Notes under the pieces: model-generated
Seen by the model: the letters and a program-made list of their open reading frames with translations, nothing else
Database searches by the model: none
What the model was told of the DNA's origin: nothing
Origin: Catenovulum agarivorans DS-2
Lineage (GTDB): Bacteria > Pseudomonadota > Gammaproteobacteria > Enterobacterales > Alteromonadaceae
Reading direction: 5' to 3'
DNA length: 64,000 nt
NCBI RefSeq assembly: GCF_000568405.1
Contig: NZ_ARZY01000011.1
Location: 47,192 to 111,191, forward strand
Shown here: in pieces, positions 10,714-20,393 of the stretch
How the letters are laid out: each line of letters opens with the position of its first letter
Position numbering within the stretch: position 1 is the first letter of the stretch
Program-made: the position numbers and the translations under genes

Positions 10714-11664
10714 ATGCCAAATTTAAAATACACAATACCTGCACTTGTTTTGCTAAGCGCGAGCTGTGCAACAAGCGAAAGCAACAATACTAAACAAGCT
10801 AAAGATGTCAGTGTTGCTTCCCCCAACATAAATGGCTCGATAATAGCTGAATCTTTTGAAGCTGGTGGCTGGAATGCACCTGGTGCACGTGGCTTTACTC
10901 CAGGTTTAAAAGCTGAACTACCCAAAAACTTTATGTTTAATCAGCACCAAGGTAACCACTCGTTTGTGTTGGAAGACAAAATTGTCCGCGCGGGTAAATA
11001 CTCAGCCAAATTAGTTTGGCACCACAAAAACCCAGCGGCATACAATGGCGACAAAAACAAAATAGACAATGTCGATCGTAAAGCTATGTTCCACGGCTTT
11101 AAAACCAAAAAAGTGATGGGCGCAGAAGCTTGGTACGGTTTCAGCTTTTATTTTCCAAGCGAAGGAACAGCAACCGAAGAAAATCCGTGGTTGTTTTTCC
11201 AAATCCACGGCAGTGCTGATAAACGCTTAAAAGAGCATTCACGCAACCCACCGTTTAGCATCACTATGGATGAACAAGGTTTAAAAGGCAGCTGGAAGTG
11301 GGACCCAGATGAGAAAAGCATAACCCGTACAGGTAAAGGCACAGAGTATTACCAAATTCCTGGGGCTAAAGCCAACTACCTAGACCGATGGGTTGATTTT
11401 GTGGTGCATGTAAAAGTGGATTACTCTTCAGCCAAAACCGGCATTATCGAGCTGTGGGTCGATGGTAAAAAAGTATTGAACAAACACAATATACAATTTG
11501 GCTACAACGACGACAAAGGCATTTACCCTTCTTGGGGCATGTACTTTAACGGCGATTTAAGTGTGATGAAAAACGACCATTATCTATATCTGGATGAAGT
11601 TAAAATGACAGATGCAGAAGGTGCGGGCTATAAAGATGTAGCACCGGGGTTTAATTCAAAATAA
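10714..11664 (+). CDS. Jelly-roll polysaccharide lyase-like lipoprotein
   Basis: A 316-residue lipoprotein (LLSASC) with a single beta-jelly-roll domain resembling the heparin-lyase-I/glucuronan-lyase type of polysaccharide lyase. Typical features are an EAGGWN start near residue 50, GKYSAKLVWHHKNP, KIDNVDRKAMFHG, WYGFSFYFPS, FFQIHG, a WVDFVVHVK strand, IIELWVDGKKV, and IYPSWGMYF. The same blocks recur in the C-terminal half of the lipoprotein at 41468-43102, so the two are paralogues. A role in cutting uronate-containing chains is inferred from fold and setting. CAZy family is unresolved; it could belong to one of the less studied ulvan lyase families (PL28 or PL40) or be unclassified. It could also be a binding protein. 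Confidence 0.7.
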   Translation: MPNLKYTIPALVLLSASCATSESNNTKQAKDVSVASPNINGSIIAESFEAGGWNAPGARGFTPGLKAELPKNFMFNQHQGNHSFVLEDKIVRAGKYSAKLVWHHKNPAAYNGDKNKIDNVDRKAMFHGFKTKKVMGAEAWYGFSFYFPSEGTATEENPWLFFQIHGSADKRLKEHSRNPPFSITMDEQGLKGSWKWDPDEKSITRTGKGTEYYQIPGAKANYLDRWVDFVVHVKVDYSSAKTGIIELWVDGKKVLNKHNIQFGYNDDKGIYPSWGMYFNGDLSVMKNDHYLYLDEVKMTDAEGAGYKDVAPGFNSK

Positions 11665-11674
11665 CTTCAATATC

Positions 11675-11714
11675 TTGCCGCAACTAACAATTGAACTAAA
11701 TCTAATTGCGGCAA
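11675..11714 (+). terminator. Inverted repeat after lyase gene, possible terminator
   Basis: TTGCCGCAA at 11675-11683 pairs with TTGCGGCAA at 11706-11714, with a 22-nt loop and a short TTT after the stem. It lies 11 bp after the stop at 11664 and separates the lyase gene from the chemoreceptor gene. The long loop makes it a weak terminator call. Confidence 0.45.
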
Positions 11715-11845
11715 TTTCACTCACCACATTCACAACCAAACAAAATGTAACATAAACGTTTCAAAATCGTTCACATTTAGTTTATTGTTATAGATTACAA
11801 ATTGCACAAAAAAACAATCAAAACACGAAACAAGCGAGAGACAAC

Positions 11846-13891
11846 ATGAATTTGATTAACAACATTCGCATTAAAAACCGTATTTTGATCTTAGTGTCAA
11901 TTCCGGTCGTTGTGGCGTTATTCTTTGCAGTTCTGCGTTTTCAACAGGCAAATCAAACCCTAACGAACATAGAAAAACTGGATGCCGTTCAGGAATATCT
12001 GTCGAAAGTCTCTCCTTTAATATCAGCAATCTATCAAGAAAGACTGATGTCTAAATTTTACATTGGGCCTGGTGAGAAGTCAGACATAGGACTTGAATTC
12101 AAATCACAATTCGAACAAAGCCAGCGGGCAACAGAAAAACCTCTGCGAAATTACCAAAATTTTATTGCTGATAAAAATAAGTTTAAAGGCTTTCCTAAGT
12201 TACTAGAAGATATCAAAGACATAGAAGAAACAATTCTCCTATACAAAAAAGCACAAAAAATAGCCCAAAGAAAAATGCGCTTTGAAATTGACTCTGGTAC
12301 CGGAGAAAAAACAGCAGTGTTGGCCGTGATGAATAGCATAGTGTCTAAACTAATTAGCAGCTCTCAACAAGTGGTTTTACTTTCAGCTAGCAATAAGCAG
12401 TTGTCTTTATTAACAAACTCTTACCAAAGCCTGTCTAACGCGCAAAATTATTTAATGTTGCTAATTGGCAATGTTTACGAAGTGACTGCGGTAAAGCTTT
12501 CTCTTACCACTTATGCGAACATTTCAAGACAAGTTGGCCAAGAAATGGTGCATTTAGACAATTTTGCAAATTTTGCACCTGAATCAATATTGCAGTTTTA
12601 CCAAAAAGAATTAGGCAAACACCCTTCATTCAAAGAAGCGCAAGACATTTACGAAAAAATTCGCCGAGTACAACCAGATACAATTGGTGAAAAGTTTGAC
12701 GGCAATAAAAACGATTGGTTAGCAACTGGTGACCAGTTGGTAAACGCATATAATAAAGTTGTCGACAATGTAATCCAAGAAATAGAGTCGACTAAGTCTG
12801 ACATTCTAGCCCGCTCAAAAAATGCAGTAACTCAAACAATATCAGTGATAGTGGCACTCATTGCTGTGCTGGTTATCGTGTCCTACAAAATTATTGTCAG
12901 TATAAACACACCGTTAAAACAAATGATAAACGATTTCGCAGCACTCGCTGAAAGCAAAGATATGACACTACGCACGCAAATTAACGGTAATAATGAATTA
13001 ACCTCAGTGGCTGCGGCCTTTAACTCACTGATTGAATCTTTTGAACAAACATTACTCAGCGTTCGGCAAAAAATGCTGCAAATGGATGAGATTACTCACA
13101 AGGTATCTGGCTCAATGGGTGATTCTATTCAGCTAATTGATAGTCAAAAGACTGCAACCGACAGCATTTCGGTCGCAATTAATCAAATGACAGCAACTAT
13201 TTATGAAGTTGCAAAAATGTCTGCAGCGACATCTGAAATAGTTAAACGAGCCAATGAACTCTCTGTTACTGGTGAAAAAGATGCACATTGCAGTAAAAAG
13301 ACAATGGATGCGTTATTTGCTGAACTCGCTAGCACGAGTGACTTAATAAACGACCTAAACCAAGAAGCTAGCCAGATAAGTAATATAGTACAAGTGATTA
13401 AGGGAATTTCAGAGCAAACTAACCTGCTGGCATTGAACGCAGCGATTGAAGCGGCGCGCGCTGGTGAAATGGGTCGAGGATTTGCAGTTGTCGCGGATGA
13501 AGTAAGAGAGCTTTCCAAACGCACCCATGACTCTACAGATCTCATTCAAGGCCAAATTGAAATGCTAACAAAAGGTGCGAGTAATGCATTGAGCAAAATG
13601 GAATTATTGCAGGCCAATGGTTCGGAGGCCGTTACAATAGTTCAAAGGAGTTCCGAAGCTTTCGTGACCATCAAGCAAGAGCTTGAGCAAATCACCGATA
13701 TGGCTAACCAAATTGCTGTTGCCTCAGAAGAGCAAACCAATGTAGCAGACGAAATTAACCAACGTGTGCATGAAATTAAAGATGAATCTGACAGAATATC
13801 TCAACAAGGCAGAGAAACTCAAAAGGACACTGAAGATCTGAAAAAGCATGAAACAGCGCTTAAACTTGATATAGAAAAATTTCATTTTTAG
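11846..13891 (+). CDS. Methyl-accepting chemotaxis protein
   Basis: A 681-residue chemoreceptor. A first membrane segment lies near residues 15-32, a periplasmic helical sensing region of about 300 residues follows (resembling nitrate/nitrite-sensor NIT-type helical domains, by eye), then a second membrane segment near 328-352, a HAMP linker and a long cytoplasmic signalling domain. The signature hairpin tip is clear: [19 protein letters not shown] followed by [18 protein letters not shown]. It would bias swimming through CheW/CheA. Set between two carbohydrate operons, it may sense an ulvan-related compound, but the ligand domain gives no direct evidence. It lacks the upstream locus motif and is separated from the lyase gene by a hairpin, so it is probably an independent unit. 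Confidence 0.92.
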   Translation: MNLINNIRIKNRILILVSIPVVVALFFAVLRFQQANQTLTNIEKLDAVQEYLSKVSPLISAIYQERLMSKFYIGPGEKSDIGLEFKSQFEQSQRATEKPLRNYQNFIADKNKFKGFPKLLEDIKDIEETILLYKKAQKIAQRKMRFEIDSGTGEKTAVLAVMNSIVSKLISSSQQVVLLSASNKQLSLLTNSYQSLSNAQNYLMLLIGNVYEVTAVKLSLTTYANISRQVGQEMVHLDNFANFAPESILQFYQKELGKHPSFKEAQDIYEKIRRVQPDTIGEKFDGNKNDWLATGDQLVNAYNKVVDNVIQEIESTKSDILARSKNAVTQTISVIVALIAVLVIVSYKIIVSINTPLKQMINDFAALAESKDMTLRTQINGNNELTSVAAAFNSLIESFEQTLLSVRQKMLQMDEITHKVSGSMGDSIQLIDSQKTATDSISVAINQMTATIYEVAKMSAATSEIVKRANELSVTGEKDAHCSKKTMDALFAELASTSDLINDLNQEASQISNIVQVIKGISEQTNLLALNAAIEAARAGEMGRGFAVVADEVRELSKRTHDSTDLIQGQIEMLTKGASNALSKMELLQANGSEAVTIVQRSSEAFVTIKQELEQITDMANQIAVASEEQTNVADEINQRVHEIKDESDRISQQGRETQKDTEDLKKHETALKLDIEKFHF

Positions 13892-13949
13892 CTAAAAGCG
13901 AATGTACCAGGCTGCTAACCTAGTTGGTACATACTGCAAGTTGGAAATT

Positions 13950-14705
13950 TTACTCAAAAGGCTTATCAGTATCAGGCTTTCTCAGTTGATGAAAAAGCTT
14001 AATGTCCCAAGGTCGCATGGCGATCACTAAACTGGTGCCAAATTTGTTTTCTAATAATTCATGTTCATCTTGTTTATGCAACGCATCAAACGACATGGCT
14101 AGATTTTTAATTTTTTGCCGCATTTCATTATTCGAAGATTTGGTCAACATACCAGATACAAACAGTTTAATTTCGCCGGGTGAGTTGAAATCACAATTAA
14201 AAAAGTCGCTTTCAATATGCTGTTGAAAAAACCTTTGAATTGGCCCGTTTTTAATCCATGCAAACTTTCTACTCACTTTTAAACGCACTTTTTCATTGGG
14301 TAAATAATCAATTATGTCCATGCGATCTAAACGACAGAGTAATTGCACCATAGTTAACTTATCAATTTGATAGTGATTAAGTATTTGATGCACAGTCCAT
14401 TTGTTTATCAACAGATGGGCAGTTAGTAGCAATTTAACGTCTGATACTAGCTCGGCTTCATGCTGATAGCTCAGAATATCAGTCGATAGAGTTTGTTCTT
14501 TCGCAAGCTCAATTAAGTCAAAAATTTCAATATCGGCAAGCTGACAGACTGTTTCGAGCCGCTCTAAGGTGAAATCATAATTAGAGAAAATTCGCTTGAT
14601 AGACCCCTCGCTGAGCCCTAATTGCTCAGCAATCATTTTGTAAGTGATGCTCTTGTGTTTGAGCTGGAGTTTTAGTGCATCAATAATTTTATGGTTTTGC
14701 AGCAT
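13950..14705 (-). CDS. XRE/Cro-type helix-turn-helix regulator
   Basis: A 251-residue cytoplasmic protein. The N-terminal 60 residues form a Cro/C1-type helix-turn-helix, with TYKMIAEQLGLSEGSIKRIFS as the probable recognition unit near residues 18-38. The rest is helical with no domain recognised; it contains a second region near residues 100-150 that could be a winged-helix-like segment. It is transcribed towards the chemoreceptor gene and divergently from the YiiX-like gene, with about 145 bp between the two starts, so it may control that gene. It is the only DNA-binding regulator encoded in the window, but nothing ties it directly to the locus-wide motif. XRE proteins of this form occur widely and need not be part of the ulvan system. 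Confidence 0.75.
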   Translation of the reverse strand: MLQNHKIIDALKLQLKHKSITYKMIAEQLGLSEGSIKRIFSNYDFTLERLETVCQLADIEIFDLIELAKEQTLSTDILSYQHEAELVSDVKLLLTAHLLINKWTVHQILNHYQIDKLTMVQLLCRLDRMDIIDYLPNEKVRLKVSRKFAWIKNGPIQRFFQQHIESDFFNCDFNSPGEIKLFVSGMLTKSSNNEMRQKIKNLAMSFDALHKQDEHELLENKFGTSLVIAMRPWDIKLFHQLRKPDTDKPFE

Positions 14706-14850
14706 ATTTATCCGCCTTGACGCCTACAAGGTAACGTATTTTGACACCAAAGGTATTTCATTTTGCAACTTAGAGCAATCAAGTATCAATATATGTTATT
14801 TAGCAGGACAATTTTGTTATCAACAATTAATGCTGATTAAGGATAACAAA

Positions 14851-15426
14851 ATGGCCAACCAGCAAATAAATATAAATACCAAACAACTACGCGAAGGGGA
14901 TATTATTTTTACCTCTATCCCAAATTATTTGTACCAAAAAATACAAAAAGGCACTAAATCAAAAACATCACACGTGGGTATTTTATTTAAGAATAATAAC
15001 CAATGGTGGGTTGCTGAAAGCAAAATACCTTTTGCTAAATATTCAACACTCAATGATTTTGTTGCACGCTCTAAAGACCACTGGTTTGAAATTAAACGGG
15101 TAAAACGACATCTAACCCAAGCTCAAGTTGAACAACTGAAAAAGTCCGCCGAGCAGCGCATGGGCGGCTGTTATGATTTAAGTTTTAATTACCATTCTAA
15201 TAAGTTGTTTTGCTCCAAATTTGTTTACGATGTGTTTAAAGAAGCATGCAACATTAAAATTGGCGAGCTTGAATCTTTTAACGCGCTAATTGAAAAAAAT
15301 CCAAGCAGCCTAACCCTTTTTTGGCGAGTCTGGTTTTGTGGATTTATCCCCTACAACACTATAACTGTGACACCACAAAGTCAGTTAATGGATAGGAAAT
15401 TACAAGGCGTGTGTGGGTGTGGTTAA
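14851..15426 (+). CDS. YiiX/YebB-like permuted papain-fold protein
   Basis: A 191-residue protein of the permuted NlpC/P60 papain-like group (YiiX/DUF830 type). His41 in SHVGILF and Cys121 in LFCSKFVYDVF are the expected catalytic pair in permuted order, with REGDIIFT near the N-terminus as a family block. Such proteins are thought to be amidases or thiol hydrolases acting on cell-wall peptides or lipids; the substrate here is unknown. The start at 14851 is chosen because AAGGA lies just upstream with good spacing; an in-frame ATG at 14830 lacks one. There is no signal peptide. The gene is divergent from the XRE regulator and unrelated to carbohydrate use on present evidence. Confidence 0.75.
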   Translation: MANQQININTKQLREGDIIFTSIPNYLYQKIQKGTKSKTSHVGILFKNNNQWWVAESKIPFAKYSTLNDFVARSKDHWFEIKRVKRHLTQAQVEQLKKSAEQRMGGCYDLSFNYHSNKLFCSKFVYDVFKEACNIKIGELESFNALIEKNPSSLTLFWRVWFCGFIPYNTITVTPQSQLMDRKLQGVCGCG

Positions 15427-15937
15427 AAATTTCGGCTAGCTGTGGTAACGACTTGATTAGATGTAGCAAGTGCACTGTGGGTTTATTAAACGCTTGCACA
15501 CGTGTCGGCTTGACGCATATGCTTGGTATCAGCGCGTAATATAAGTAATTACGGCGGCTTTCACGCCAATGACACTTTTACCACCCATTGCTCCCCAATA
15601 TGTGTTATTCATAACTAAATTAAGTTGTTGCTGTTTGCTTGCATGTATATTAATTACAACAGATGTAGCTATGAATTTTGAACTTCTTCATATGTAGCGC
15701 GAATAATCCAAGTATCGACTTCGCGAGCATTGAACTCTCTGGCATAATCTAGAAGCTAGCTTCATACTTTTCCTTGAAAGTGTCATGATAAAACGGATTG
15801 CTTTGACTGCGCCTGTTTGAACATTGGTATATTTTATCGAACCACATAACTCTACCACTGAAAATACACTAGATATAAATATAGTCTGCTGGCTTGAGTA
15901 TATTTTGCTCTGCTCAGATGCGAGCAGAGCCTTCTTA
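15427..15937. other. Gene-poor stretch with probable IS and coding remnants
   Basis: No intact gene is seen in these 511 bases. On the minus strand, about 15749-15871 translates to a segment with FDKIYQCSNRRSQ and a downstream KEKYEASF that resembles the degraded C-terminus of an IS3-family OrfB transposase. Next to it, 15669-15749 is open in another frame (DYAREFNAREVDTW...) to a stop, with no identity I recognise. The stretch separates the chemoreceptor/XRE/YiiX island from the next ulvan operon, consistent with an old insertion boundary. The resemblance is by eye and weak. Confidence 0.4.
15907..15930 (-). terminator. Inverted repeat downstream of sulfatase gene
   Basis: A perfect 9-bp stem (GCTCTGCTC/GAGCAGAGC) with a 6-nt loop lies 8 bp beyond the stop of the minus-strand sulfatase gene. 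No clear T-run follows on either strand, so termination is only suggested by position. Confidence 0.45.
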
Positions 15938-17398
15938 TTAGTGAGTTTGACAGTTTTGCGTTGTCATACAGGCCGTTAGTCGAGCTCTAAGCTCTGCGGC
16001 GATAGGTGCATATTTGGCTTGCTGCACAATATTAACGGTTTCATGCGGGTCGTTTTTTAAATCGAACATCATTTCTTCACGTGTCCCTGTTTCAGTTTTA
16101 TAAGAGGTAAATATAAACTGGCCATTGATGATAGAATCGCCTGCTTTAAACCGGCTATAGAGATACGTTTTGTGCTCAACGGATGGATCTTTTAGAACCG
16201 ACATTAAACTTTTACCTGCAATGTCTGCTGGGGGTTGGCTATTCGTTAACTCAGTAATGGTTGGGAAAATATCAATCAGCTCAACTAATGTGTCTGTTTG
16301 TTTGCCTTTCGCGATAGAAGGGCCCGCAACTATCATAGGGATCCTAAGCGCGGTATCTAACATGGTATGTTTAGTCCAAAAGTTATGTTCACCCAAATTA
16401 AAACCGTGATCACTTAATAAAACTATGGTGGTATTATCGCTCAAGCCCAACAGGTCAATTTTCTTGACCACATCCCCGACTAAAGAATCGATATAACTAA
16501 CGGAAGCATAATAGCCACGTAACGAAGCGGTATGAAACGCATCGCTGTTGTATTCATAATCTTTAAAATGGTAGGTTTTTATCTCATTAGAACTTTTTAA
16601 TAAGCTCGGTGCATTTTCTGGTAGCTGGCGATGAAAAAACGGTGGAAACTTAGACTCAGGGTGTAAATCATAATATTTCTTCGGTGCATTAAACGGTAAA
16701 TGCGGACGGATAAAACCAACACTCAAGAAAAAAGGTTGTTCATTTTGAGCTAATTTTTCGAGTGCAACCAATGCTTTTTGCTTAACCTTGCCATCAGGGT
16801 AATCTTCGTCTTGAACATCAGCTATTTCATACCAAGGACCGTTCGGGCGATTAGGTTTTTTCTTGTTAACCTTGAGGTAATTTTTTGAATCTGGATTCAG
16901 CATAGTTGCATGTGGTAAACCAGAATGTTGCAAAGGTTCACTCCAACTTTCTTCCGCTAAATCTTGCGCTTTGTGAAAAATTTTACCAATACCCATGGTG
17001 TAATAACCTGACTCTTTCAACACTTGTGGTAAAGATTTGGCGCCTGGCACGTCTTTTTCAGCCATTGCTTTGTAATCAATAAAACGCTCTTCGGTTGGCC
17101 TTAACCCTGTTAACATACTGGCGCGAGACGCACCACATACAGGCACATTGGTATAAGCGTGTTTAAAAGTTACCCCTTGTTTAGCTAAAACGTCAATATT
17201 TGGTGTATGTGCACGTTCATCCCCATAAGCCCCTAACACCGGGCGCAAGTCATCGATAATAATCATTACGACATTTTGTTTCTGGGCCTGAACTGCACTC
17301 TGTTGGTTTTGGCTAACACTTGCTTTATGGGTTGTACTGCAAGCAGCAAGCAAACCGACTAATGCTGTTAACGATAGGGTTTTTAAGTTATTCAACAT
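15938..17398 (-). CDS. S1-family sulfatase, iduronate-sulfatase-like lipoprotein
   Basis: A 486-residue sulfatase with a lipoprotein signal (LVGLLAAC). The metal-binding start IIIDDLRPVLGAYG leads to the formylglycine signature CGASR with Cys88; Ala at the third position is an accepted variant of CxPSR. SDHGFNLGEHNFWTKHT and an [15 protein letters not shown] block agree with iduronate-2-sulfatase-like (S1_7-type) enzymes and parallel the sulfatase at 3917-5413. It should remove sulfate from ulvan fragments in the periplasm. It is the last gene of a minus-strand unit PL24 - GH105 - sulfatase. A perfect palindrome in the 139-bp gap before it may set its expression relative to the upstream genes. 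Confidence 0.9.
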   Translation of the reverse strand: MLNNLKTLSLTALVGLLAACSTTHKASVSQNQQSAVQAQKQNVVMIIIDDLRPVLGAYGDERAHTPNIDVLAKQGVTFKHAYTNVPVCGASRASMLTGLRPTEERFIDYKAMAEKDVPGAKSLPQVLKESGYYTMGIGKIFHKAQDLAEESWSEPLQHSGLPHATMLNPDSKNYLKVNKKKPNRPNGPWYEIADVQDEDYPDGKVKQKALVALEKLAQNEQPFFLSVGFIRPHLPFNAPKKYYDLHPESKFPPFFHRQLPENAPSLLKSSNEIKTYHFKDYEYNSDAFHTASLRGYYASVSYIDSLVGDVVKKIDLLGLSDNTTIVLLSDHGFNLGEHNFWTKHTMLDTALRIPMIVAGPSIAKGKQTDTLVELIDIFPTITELTNSQPPADIAGKSLMSVLKDPSVEHKTYLYSRFKAGDSIINGQFIFTSYKTETGTREEMMFDLKNDPHETVNIVQQAKYAPIAAELRARLTACMTTQNCQTH

Positions 17399-17480
17399 CT
17401 AAGTTCTCGAATTTATCTTGATTTATCTCTATTAAGAAAAGCCACGCGCCAAGGCACTACCTGCAGAATCGACTGGATAG

Positions 17481-17510
17481 AATGCCAGACAGGTTAACCT
17501 GTCTGGCATT
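17481..17510. repeat. Perfect 30-bp palindrome between GH105 and sulfatase genes
   Basis: Bases 17481-17510 read identically on both strands, centred on GGTTAACC, with arms AATGCCAGACAGG. It lies between the stop of the GH105 gene (17538) and the start of the sulfatase gene (17398). No T-run follows on the minus strand, so it may be an mRNA-stabilising hairpin, an attenuator or a protein-binding site rather than a simple terminator. Confidence 0.7.
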
Positions 17511-17537
17511 ACAAAAATCGAAAAAAACAGCAGGTAG

Positions 17538-18734
17538 TTACTTGGCTTTGCTGGCTAAGTCATACATTTGTGAGCCGGCGAGCAAAAATGCCCCTACTCC
17601 GTATAATTGCGAATCTTCATACGCAACCACATCAGGCTTATCATTTACACCTTGCACCCAACCAAATTTGCCATCAGGATGAACTGACGAAGTAAGAATA
17701 TTCCACGCTTTTAAAATTTTTGGTAAATATTCTTGTTTGTCTAATAAACCTTGGTTCACACCCCAAGTTAAACCATAAGTGTAAAAAGCAGTGCCACTAG
17801 ATTCTGGATATTTGTCTTTTTCACCAGCAAGTAACGACATTGGCCAAGAGCCATCTTGTTTTTGATGCTTTATAATTGCCGAGGTGAGTTTAACGAACAA
17901 ATTTTCATAATATGGACGATATTTATGATTTTCAGGCAATGCCTCAATTGAATTAACGACACCTGCGTATACCCACCCCATTCCGCGTGACCAGAAAATT
18001 TGCTCGCCGTATTTGCCTTTTTTATCAAAATATCTAGAGTCACGGAACACTAAGCCGGTTTTTTCATCAAGCAAGTAATTAATGGTTGCTTGGAATTCTT
18101 TATGTGCATATTCAGTGTATTTTTCATCACCCGTTGCTTGCGACAATGCGAATAAAGTTGGCGGCCCCATAAACAATGCATCTGCCCAACACCAACGCCA
18201 TTGGCAATTATGAACTCTGTCTTTGTTTCTGCCATCAATAAACTCTAAGCTGTTGGTTGGGTTTTGTTCAATTAACCAATCAAACGTTTCTTTTACCGGC
18301 GTTAACGCTTCTTTATTTTTGTGGCGGTTGTAATACCAAAGATTCATTTGGCCAATTACATGGTCATCGGCAAAATATTTAACTTTCCCCATTTTCCAAT
18401 TATGCGCGTTGCCAACATAACCCATCCAAGTTTCATAAAATGGATTGGGTGAACGTTCGGCAAGTTCAACTAAACCAACATAAAAAGCACCTTGGATCCA
18501 TCGCCCGTAGGATTCAGCCCCCTTTTGTGCGCGGCCAACATGTGGCATATATTGAGTACGTGCAATTTGCCAGTTAGCCGCTTTTTCCATTACATTCATT
18601 ACAGATTGTGCAGCAGGTATTGAAGTTTCTTCAGCTGTTGCTTTAGTCGGTTTCTGTGTTACACCACATGATGCAATACTGGTTAATGCAGCGCCTGCCA
18701 ACGCAGCTACTGCAAATTTTTTCAAGCCTTTCAT
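17538..18734 (-). CDS. GH105 unsaturated glucuronyl hydrolase
   Basis: A 398-residue secreted protein with a lipoprotein-like signal (LTSIASC). It has the (alpha/alpha)6-barrel blocks of GH105: RTQYMPHVGRAQKGAESYGRW at the start of the domain, WADALFMGPPTL with the likely catalytic Asp185, and FWSRGMGWVYAG. GH105 enzymes hydrate the 4,5-unsaturated uronate left at the non-reducing end by polysaccharide lyases. In ulvan loci they act on lyase products to free an unsaturated uronate and expose sulfated rhamnose. It lies 21 bp after the PL24 ulvan lyase gene, so product and substrate supply are co-expressed. A second enzyme of similar role, GH88-type, is at 56955-58217. Confidence 0.92.
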   Translation of the reverse strand: MKGLKKFAVAALAGAALTSIASCGVTQKPTKATAEETSIPAAQSVMNVMEKAANWQIARTQYMPHVGRAQKGAESYGRWIQGAFYVGLVELAERSPNPFYETWMGYVGNAHNWKMGKVKYFADDHVIGQMNLWYYNRHKNKEALTPVKETFDWLIEQNPTNSLEFIDGRNKDRVHNCQWRWCWADALFMGPPTLFALSQATGDEKYTEYAHKEFQATINYLLDEKTGLVFRDSRYFDKKGKYGEQIFWSRGMGWVYAGVVNSIEALPENHKYRPYYENLFVKLTSAIIKHQKQDGSWPMSLLAGEKDKYPESSGTAFYTYGLTWGVNQGLLDKQEYLPKILKAWNILTSSVHPDGKFGWVQGVNDKPDVVAYEDSQLYGVGAFLLAGSQMYDLASKAK

Positions 18735-18755
18735 TTTTTATCCTTTTTAAATTTA

Positions 18756-20216
18756 TTATTTAAGTTCAAATACTTGTAGGTATAAAGTGCGGGTATCACC
18801 TGTACCTTGCGCTTGTTTTAAATAGTAATAAACTTTGCCATCTGCCACATAGAGCACACCTTTATCAAATTTAGGCCCAGCCTTGTGTTGATAAATCAGT
18901 TCGAATTGATTTGTCCCACCTTGAGCTTTTACGATGTTGACTCGGCCATCTTTTAGGCCAATTAGATATACCGCATTGTTAGATGTGTATAATTGGCCGC
19001 TCAAATTATATTCAACTGTAGTGAAGTCCTTTGAGCCCGCTTTTCTGAAGGTATGCAGATTTGTCACCTTGTCGAATTCAAGATCTGTTACTTGGCTAAT
19101 AAAGTGTTCATCACCTGCATCAGTGACTACAAAATCAAAACCATGCACAATAGAAACTTGATCTTTTTTAGTGGTTTTAGCCCAATCGCCGGGCTCGGCA
19201 ATCTTAATCAGTTCTGACTTTGCTACTGGAATATCAAGGGGTTCACCACTGGGTGTTTTCCAGTTTGAAACGCCTGTTGGGTCATCCGAATAAGCATAAT
19301 AAATACCGTTTTGGTACAAATATTTGTCGGTGTTATTTTTTGAACGGCGCTGAAAAGCGACACGAAATTTGCCGCCAACATACTTAAAATCACCATATAA
19401 CCCCCAGTTGTATTCACTACCGTGTTCAGAAGCTAATACGCGGTTAAAATCAGTGTAGCCATGCCATTTTTTGCCATCAAATCGCGCAAATAACATTTTG
19501 CCATTTTTTGAAAAACCGTAGCGCATTTTCATAAACAGGTCGCCATTGTCGCCAGTAAAAAATGCTGGATAGGTTAATAGCTTAGTTGTGTCAACGTCAT
19601 CGATACCAGGAAAACTTAAATGCTTGTAGTGGCCCGCTTTGGAGTTTACAAACAAGTTCAAATTAAAATCTTCGTCAGCCACTGTCGCGGCACCAGCCAA
19701 AGTATAGGAGTAACGCAAATAGTCGTCGGCAAATGCTGGGACTCTGCCATTGCGATGCATATCGTACAACAAATGAATTGAGTCATTTTTTGGGCTAATG
19801 CCAACAGCTATGGTGTTGTGCGTTTCCCCTAACCACCATTTGCCTCGAAAACCTGTGTGCCTATGTGGGAATTGAATGGTTTTTATCTTGCCAGTTTTGG
19901 TATTGAGCCGAGACAACATGACGTGACGATTATTTTCACCACCTTTGTACCAAGTCATAAACACATAATCGTTATAAACTTTTATACAATCGCCATGCGG
20001 TGACAGTGCATTGCCATATACATAGTCATAGCCATTTGGGTTATTGGCTTCATGTTTAATCGACACTTTATTGCCATTAAAAAACATGGCTTGGTCGGTT
20101 ACTTTTGTTTGCGAAAGAAAAACAGATTTAGCTTGTGTTTGCGCAAAAGCATAATGATTTCCACACAAACTCAAAATTGAACAAACAACTAAAGTTTTTA
20201 GCTGGTTTAGGTACAT
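18756..20216 (-). CDS. PL24 ulvan lyase, single-domain secreted form
   Basis: A 486-residue secreted protein. The start at 20216 gives a clean signal peptide ending AFAQ; an earlier GTG at 20255 would add 13 residues without a signal. The body is a beta-propeller like the PL24 lyase LOR_107. His133 in WWLGETHN and His154 in YDMHRN are 21 residues apart, the same as the catalytic His146/His167 pair I recall for LOR_107, and an Arg in the following MKMRYG block fits its Arg259. PL24 enzymes cleave ulvan next to glucuronate by beta-elimination. This copy lacks the Ig-like repeats and GlyGly-CTERM tail of the two other PL24 genes. It heads the unit PL24 - GH105 - sulfatase and has a reverse copy of the locus motif upstream. 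Confidence 0.9.
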   Translation of the reverse strand: MYLNQLKTLVVCSILSLCGNHYAFAQTQAKSVFLSQTKVTDQAMFFNGNKVSIKHEANNPNGYDYVYGNALSPHGDCIKVYNDYVFMTWYKGGENNRHVMLSRLNTKTGKIKTIQFPHRHTGFRGKWWLGETHNTIAVGISPKNDSIHLLYDMHRNGRVPAFADDYLRYSYTLAGAATVADEDFNLNLFVNSKAGHYKHLSFPGIDDVDTTKLLTYPAFFTGDNGDLFMKMRYGFSKNGKMLFARFDGKKWHGYTDFNRVLASEHGSEYNWGLYGDFKYVGGKFRVAFQRRSKNNTDKYLYQNGIYYAYSDDPTGVSNWKTPSGEPLDIPVAKSELIKIAEPGDWAKTTKKDQVSIVHGFDFVVTDAGDEHFISQVTDLEFDKVTNLHTFRKAGSKDFTTVEYNLSGQLYTSNNAVYLIGLKDGRVNIVKAQGGTNQFELIYQHKAGPKFDKGVLYVADGKVYYYLKQAQGTGDTRTLYLQVFELK

Positions 20217-20344
20217 TGAAACATACTCTGATGAATGATTAATCTGACAGCACACAATACTAGGCCATCACGAAACAATCAGTTTGCTTATGAACTTTTT
20301 TGCATTTTTATTGGTGTAAGGGCAATGAAATAGCAAGTGCTGAC

Positions 20345-20382
20345 TATTAAGAAAAGGTCAGGTCGCAATCAAGTTGATACCC
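20345..20382 (-). promoter_or_regulatory. Locus motif copy 2a, reading toward PL24
   Basis: On the minus strand GGGTATCAACTTG (20382 down to 20370) is followed at the usual spacing by a CTGACCTTTTCTTAATAG block. It forms an inverted pair with copy 2b, with TTGATACC and GGTATCAA separated by 14 bp. This fits divergent control of PL24 and GH78. Confidence 0.55.
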
Positions 20383-20393
20383 ACTCAACAAAA

